A DNA stretch of 38,555 nt from Candidatus Helarchaeota archaeon (GTDB lineage Archaea; Asgardarchaeota; Lokiarchaeia; Helarchaeales; HEL-GB-A), in the NCBI GenBank assembly GCA_013375405.1, contig JABXJU010000011.1:1-38555 (forward strand). The letters are read 5' to 3'. Numbering within the stretch: the stretch's first letter is position 1; the number at the start of each line of letters is the position of its first letter. The notes beneath the pieces are model-generated. The model was not told where the DNA came from, did not search any database, and saw only the letters and a list, made by a program, of their open reading frames with translations. This document shows, in pieces, positions 34,380 to 38,555 of this stretch. A program made the translations under genes and the position numbers.

Positions 34380-35852
34380 ATGAGACGCGAATATTGGATA
34401 CTCCTACTAATAACAATCTTTGGACTTTTCTTACGATTAACCTCGCTTATAATAGGTTTTGCCCTCCAAGGGAACCTCGATATTAGTCTGTTTCCTGATG
34501 AGGCAAATTTCCTTCTTGGTGCTCGTTATTTTTATTATGGAAGTTTTCCTCCAACATTTCTCTATTATCATAATAGTTTAATTCTATCTCCGCTTATTGC
34601 AGCGTTATACTCGTTTTTTGGAGTTTCTGCATTTGCAGGGCGATTTATTTCAGTCCTCTTGGGCACTCTTACGATTCCTCTAACATATCTTCTTGGGAAA
34701 GAACTTTTTAAAAATGAGAAAAAGGCGTTACTTTCTGCATTTTTGCTGAGTATCTCTTTCATCCATCGATTTTGGACAATTAGGGCGCTTGCTGATGGAC
34801 CACTCACCTTTTTTTTCATACTTTCTATCTATTTTTTTATTCGAGGTATTCATTCTGAGGAATGGCATTGGTATATCTGGGCAGGTATCGCCACAACAAT
34901 CACAGTATTGGTTAAGTACCCTGGAATCCTTATCTATCTTATTATATTTTCCTTTCTAATTATCAATATCTACCTGAAGCAGATTTCTAAAAAAGCATTA
35001 CTCTATTATCTTCTTACTCTTGTGATATTTGCTTTTGTCGCTGTCACGCTACTCCTCAGCCAATTTGCTCTTGCTCTTCAACCACTCAATCAAATTTCAT
35101 ATTTTTTAAAAGTATTATTTTCGGGCTCTACTAATCCATTCTATTATATCTTCTACTCATTTTTCTTGAATATCTTCTGGGCGCTTCTCCTTTCTATTGT
35201 CCTTGGAATCATACTTATTTATTCCATCAAAAAGCATTCGAAAGGGGATATTCTTCTTCTCTCTTGGATTGCGATTGTCTTCATTTTTTTCTCATTCTAC
35301 GGTGAATCCGAATTATATCGTTATTTACTCCCTGCATTCCCTGCGTTTTACCTCCTTATTAGCCATTTTTTCATTGAACATTTCCGAAAATTTCGTTTTT
35401 CGGTTCATCGTTTCAAATTTTCCAAAAATTCTCTTGTCGCACTCTCATTAGTGCTTTTACTGGCAGGGTTTATTACCACTGAACTTTTTATCGGTGAAAG
35501 TCTCATCGTCAAGCGATCCACAACTTACGGTGGCATCTATCGCATGAGTACGTGGTTTAATATAAATAGCACCCAGGGCACTAAAATTATGGCCCCAAGC
35601 AATTCGCTCGCTCAACTAGAATTTTATACTAATAGTAATTTCCAGTATTTTGCACTTACTACAAGAGATACCGAAATAGCGATTTATAATTATATTCAAA
35701 CTCTAAATATCTCCTACATAATTCTCTCTGAACATTTCCCTGAAACTCTTTCGCTTCCCATCTATCAATATATTAATAATACTTCATATTATACACTAAA
35801 TTTTTCGTACTCTGATGGAACTTTCGAAACTTCACTTTATCTTGTCAAATGA
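34380..35852 (+). CDS. GT39/PMT-type polytopic glycosyltransferase
   Basis: A polytopic membrane glycosyltransferase of the GT39/ArnT/PMT clan, about 490 aa with 11-12 TM helices. The first extracytoplasmic loop holds the catalytic Asp-Glu pair in ISLFPDEANFLLGARYF (Asp40, Glu41). LSISFIHRFWTIRALADGPL resembles the region after TM5 in this clan. A C-terminal soluble domain follows the last TM helix. These enzymes use polyprenyl-phosphate sugars to glycosylate proteins or lipids outside the cell. ATG 34380 (MRREYWILLL) is preferred to an in-frame TTG at 34347 that would only add a hydrophobic stub. Followed 37 bases later by a GT4 gene. Confidence 0.82.
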   Translation: MRREYWILLLITIFGLFLRLTSLIIGFALQGNLDISLFPDEANFLLGARYFYYGSFPPTFLYYHNSLILSPLIAALYSFFGVSAFAGRFISVLLGTLTIPLTYLLGKELFKNEKKALLSAFLLSISFIHRFWTIRALADGPLTFFFILSIYFFIRGIHSEEWHWYIWAGIATTITVLVKYPGILIYLIIFSFLIINIYLKQISKKALLYYLLTLVIFAFVAVTLLLSQFALALQPLNQISYFLKVLFSGSTNPFYYIFYSFFLNIFWALLLSIVLGIILIYSIKKHSKGDILLLSWIAIVFIFFSFYGESELYRYLLPAFPAFYLLISHFFIEHFRKFRFSVHRFKFSKNSLVALSLVLLLAGFITTELFIGESLIVKRSTTYGGIYRMSTWFNINSTQGTKIMAPSNSLAQLEFYTNSNFQYFALTTRDTEIAIYNYIQTLNISYIILSEHFPETLSLPIYQYINNTSYYTLNFSYSDGTFETSLYLVK

Positions 35853-35889
35853 GAGATTAAAATTTAAATTCATTATTCATGATTGAGAA

Positions 35890-37098
35890 ATGAGTATGTT
35901 AAACATTTTAGTAATTCAAGATACTGATTGGATTGAACGGGGTCCCCATCAACAACATCATATTTTTGAGCGATTAGGACGTAAAGGATATTCAATATGG
36001 GTTATAGATTTTGAAATATTATGGGATAAGTACGAAAAGAAATCTTATTTTCAGAAAGAAAAAATATTTCAAAATATTTCCCATGTAGTAGCTAATAATA
36101 AGATAGAGGTAAAAAGACCTCCAATTCTTAAAATTCCGCTCTTAGATAAAATGACTATACCGATATTTCATACTATCTCAATCAATAAAATCATTAAAAA
36201 TAAAAGAATCCAGGTAATCGTTGGTCAGACCATTTTAAATACATTTTGTGGGTTAATTTTATCTAAAATTTATCGTATTCCTTTTATTTATCATGTTATT
36301 GATTCTATTCATTCTATAGCATCAGATTATATTCCCAAATATTTTTTATTTCTCGCAAAAGTATTAGAAGTTTTTATCATCAAACATTCAGATCTGATTA
36401 TAACAGTTAATAAGGGATTAAAAGATTACATTATTAGATTAGGGGGTTCGCCAGAAAAGACCTTTATTGTTCCAGCAGGGGTAGATTTTAAAAAATATCA
36501 AGAATCTAAGGATCGAAGTAGAATCAGGAAAAAATTAGGTATTAAGGAAGACGATTTAATATTATTTTTCATGGGATGGTTATATGAGTTTTCTGGCTTA
36601 AAAGAATTAGCAGAATATATTTTAAAACATCCGAAATTACAAGCTAAATTGCTCGCAGTTGGAGGTGGAGATTTATACCCATATTTATTATCTCTATCGA
36701 AGAAAACCGATAAAATAATTGTAACTGGACAAGTTCCATATGACGAAATTCCTATTTATTTATCTGCCGCAGATATTTGTATCTTACCAGCGTATAAGAA
36801 CGAAATAATGATGAATATTGTTCCAATAAAACTAATTGAATATATGGCTGCTGGCAAACCTGTTATATCTACTAAATTACCAGGAGTTTTCCGTGAATTT
36901 GGGAAAAATAATGGAATTTTATATTGTGATAATGTTGGAGAATTAGTTCAAATTGCTTTAAAACTAAAAGAAAATAATAAAATCGAAGGAATTGGCAAGC
37001 GGGGATTGAATTATGTTAAAAAACGCGATTGGACAATTTTAGTAAAGGATTTTGAAAAAATAATGAAAAGGACCATTAAAAATCGTAAGAAAGGATAA
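35890..37098 (+). CDS. Glycosyltransferase family 4-like (GT-B)
   Basis: A 402-aa GT-B glycosyltransferase. The N-terminal domain includes NILVIQDTDWIERGPHQQHH and IQVIVGQTILNTFCGLIL. The C-terminal donor domain has VPAGVDFKKY, LFFMGWLYEFSGLKELAEYI, VTGQVPYDEIPIYLSAADIC and PIKLIEYMAAGKPVISTKLPG. It is related in layout to the GT4 at 18704 (both have a P-x-K-L-x-E-Y motif in the donor site). It probably acts with the membrane GT39 gene just upstream in surface glycan synthesis. ATG start at 35890; an in-frame ATG two codons later is an alternative. Confidence 0.86.
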   Translation: MSMLNILVIQDTDWIERGPHQQHHIFERLGRKGYSIWVIDFEILWDKYEKKSYFQKEKIFQNISHVVANNKIEVKRPPILKIPLLDKMTIPIFHTISINKIIKNKRIQVIVGQTILNTFCGLILSKIYRIPFIYHVIDSIHSIASDYIPKYFLFLAKVLEVFIIKHSDLIITVNKGLKDYIIRLGGSPEKTFIVPAGVDFKKYQESKDRSRIRKKLGIKEDDLILFFMGWLYEFSGLKELAEYILKHPKLQAKLLAVGGGDLYPYLLSLSKKTDKIIVTGQVPYDEIPIYLSAADICILPAYKNEIMMNIVPIKLIEYMAAGKPVISTKLPGVFREFGKNNGILYCDNVGELVQIALKLKENNKIEGIGKRGLNYVKKRDWTILVKDFEKIMKRTIKNRKKG

Positions 37099-37118
37099 TA
37101 TTTGTTTTAAATTTGAAA

Positions 37119-38555
37119 TCATAGAGAATCATTATAATCACTATCTTCTAATTTATAGAGTTTCCAATATTTACTTGTTAAAGACATATTTACCGTTAAA
37201 GGAGGCCCTTTATAAGCATCTAGAGTCATTGGTTCTACACTACTGCCCCCCGCTTTTGCATATTCATACATTGAAATTTTCCTATCACCACAAATATGGA
37301 TTATAAGATTGTCTAGTTTATATATCATCACATCTTTCAATCCCTTGGCTACCCCCTGTGGAAATAAATATGTTCCATATCTATCGGTAAAAGCTTTAGG
37401 ATAAGGCCAGGGCATACTAGAAAAATTTGTTCTAACAATTGTTACTTTCATGTGGGGTGAATTGTATGTTTTTACAATTTCCTCAGCCATAAGCTTAGTG
37501 AGAGAATAATAATTTTTTGGATCAGGTGTGTTATCTTCATTTTCTATGGAATTAACATCGTTTCCAGGAAAGACACAAGCAGTACTAACATATATAAAAT
37601 GTTTAACATTGCCACTTTTTGATGCTGCTTTTAGTAATCTTCGTGTTCCATTAACATTCACATCATAAGCTTCGGCTTTATTGTTCTCACACTCTGGAAT
37701 ACCAGTCATAGCAGCGAGATGAATAACTTTTTCTACTTTTTGAGTTTCAAAATAATTAATAATAGTATCATTTTTCTGTATATCTAGTTCAGATCGAGGA
37801 GGATATTGCGCATGTGGCATAATTTTCTTACAGGCGCTGCCAAGACGTCCCGTTCCACCCGTAATAAGTATCTTGCTCTCATCAATTTGCAATAATTCCA
37901 TCAATTTCTTGTTATGATATGATCTCTCTCTATAATCAATGCCCTGACTATTTTCGACCATTTCTCTGATTCCTTTTTCAACAGACCAATTGAATTCGAA
38001 ACCTGTAGCAAGTAGTTTTTTATTATCTGCTATGTAATTTCTGGGATCATAGATTAATTCTGTGATTTCAAATTTAATTTCATATAGGTTTTTTAAAATG
38101 GTCGCAACTTCTAAAATCATTAAATTTTGACTTGCGAGATTATATATTCCCTCTAAATCATTTTCAAGCGCATAAATATATGCCCGGGCTATATCCCTCA
38201 CATGTATAAAAGGTCTATATTGTGTTCCACCAAATATAGTTAATTGTACATTATTAGCGGCTTTTGCAGCAAATGTGTTTAATACTAAATCATATCTCAT
38301 ACGAGGTGATAGTCCATAAGCTGTCGCCACTCTAAAAATACAATAGTTCTCAGCTAATTCAGTTACAAATCTTTCCTGTTGATACTTTGTTTGACCGTAA
38401 AAATCAATAGGAAATATATGAGATTCTTCTGTTAAAGGAGAATCTAATGAACAGTTTTCTGCACCGTACAATGAGCAGGTGCTTGCATGTAAAATTTTCA
38501 TTTTATGTTTAATAGCAAGTTCAACTACGTTTCTAGTTCCTACACAATTCACTTC
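37119..38555 (-). CDS. Tandem double-SDR protein (NAD-dependent epimerase + RmlD-like), 5'-truncated by window end
   Basis: The frame is open to the window edge and begins inside an SDR, so the real start lies beyond 38555; the edge peptide EVNCVGTRNVVELA equals the NxxGT helix of the fold. Numbered from the GTG at 38552, module 1 (to about 205) keeps STCSLYG and YGQTK (52-56) and FIHVRDIARAYIYAL. Module 2 (from about 226) starts a new Rossmann fold with ILITGGTGRLGSA, followed by VIHLAAMTGIPECE and YSLTK (349-353). It resembles dTDP-4-dehydrorhamnose reductase-type SDRs. Both modules keep the YxxxK pair, so both could be active. A fused two-step sugar-nucleotide enzyme is likely. Convergent with the GT4 gene. 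Confidence 0.8.
   Translation of the reverse strand, partial: EVNCVGTRNVVELAIKHKMKILHASTCSLYGAENCSLDSPLTEESHIFPIDFYGQTKYQQERFVTELAENYCIFRVATAYGLSPRMRYDLVLNTFAAKAANNVQLTIFGGTQYRPFIHVRDIARAYIYALENDLEGIYNLASQNLMILEVATILKNLYEIKFEITELIYDPRNYIADNKKLLATGFEFNWSVEKGIREMVENSQGIDYRERSYHNKKLMELLQIDESKILITGGTGRLGSACKKIMPHAQYPPRSELDIQKNDTIINYFETQKVEKVIHLAAMTGIPECENNKAEAYDVNVNGTRRLLKAASKSGNVKHFIYVSTACVFPGNDVNSIENEDNTPDPKNYYSLTKLMAEEIVKTYNSPHMKVTIVRTNFSSMPWPYPKAFTDRYGTYLFPQGVAKGLKDVMIYKLDNLIIHICGDRKISMYEYAKAGGSSVEPMTLDAYKGPPLTVNMSLTSKYWKLYKLEDSDYNDSL

Noticed and set aside
1..38555. tRNA, rRNA or CRISPR array
   Set aside because: The intergenic stretches were read for T-loop/acceptor motifs and for regularly spaced direct repeats; none was found. 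Small C/D-box RNAs cannot be excluded by eye.

Overview
The window is AT-rich archaeal chromosome. Archaeal markers are a UPF0147 protein, a DUF1616 membrane protein, the C-terminal tail of a XerA-like recombinase and archaeal actin-like ATPases. Ribosome-binding sites of the GGAGG/GGTGA type precede frequent GTG, TTG and possibly CTG starts. Roadblock/longin-like domains, RWD/UBC-like domains, duplicated actin-like proteins and many coiled-coil plus zinc-ribbon proteins together suggest an Asgard (Promethearchaeota) lineage. That assignment is an inference from gene content; no rRNA or other phylogenetic marker is present.

Layout. (1) 1-3592: tail of a tyrosine recombinase, UPF0147, an RNase Z-like hydrolase, an ATP-grasp enzyme, and a roadblock-like/winged-helix protein whose second winged-helix copy is cut off by a frameshift. 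(2) 3664-8378: nucleotide-sugar and glycan genes (CDP-paratose-epimerase-like SDR, GalU, WecB-like epimerase, GT4 glycosyltransferase). (3) 8398-9246: coiled-coil zinc-ribbon protein. (4) 9476-18046: a tight four-gene membrane operon. It holds a one-pass surface protein with a cytoplasmic winged-helix-like tail, a two-TM protein, a Yip1-like/FtsX permease, and a 1363-aa FtsX permease carrying twelve ~80-residue beta-sandwich repeats in its extracellular loop. (5) 18135-26030: membrane hydrolase, a second GT4, a longin-like CBS protein, two unknown proteins, an ICMT-like methyltransferase, PAP2 phosphatase, DedA/VTT protein and a NifU C-domain scaffold. (6) 26273-33403: a cytoskeleton-like neighbourhood. 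An actin-like ATPase with intact motifs is divergently transcribed from a close paralogue with a ruined phosphate-2 loop. Around them lie two paralogous coiled-coil/RWD-like/helical-hairpin proteins, a small helical protein, two zinc-ribbon proteins and a large helical partner. (7) 33413-38555: DUF1616, a small acidic protein, a GT39-type membrane glycosyltransferase, a third GT4 and a tandem double-SDR protein running off the window end.

How the genes fit together. Regions 2, 5 and 7 supply sugar nucleotides (UDP-glucose, an epimerised CDP- or UDP-sugar, UDP-HexNAc) and glycosyltransferases for surface glycans; PAP2 and DedA could recycle the polyprenyl carrier. The N-glycosylation-sequon-rich surface proteins of region 4 are plausible acceptors.

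The strongest candidate for an undescribed system is region 6. It pairs one probably nucleotide-binding actin-like filament protein and one probably inactive paralogue with dedicated RWD-like adaptors. A second candidate is region 4, an FtsX pair with no ATPase in the window and a very large surface stalk.
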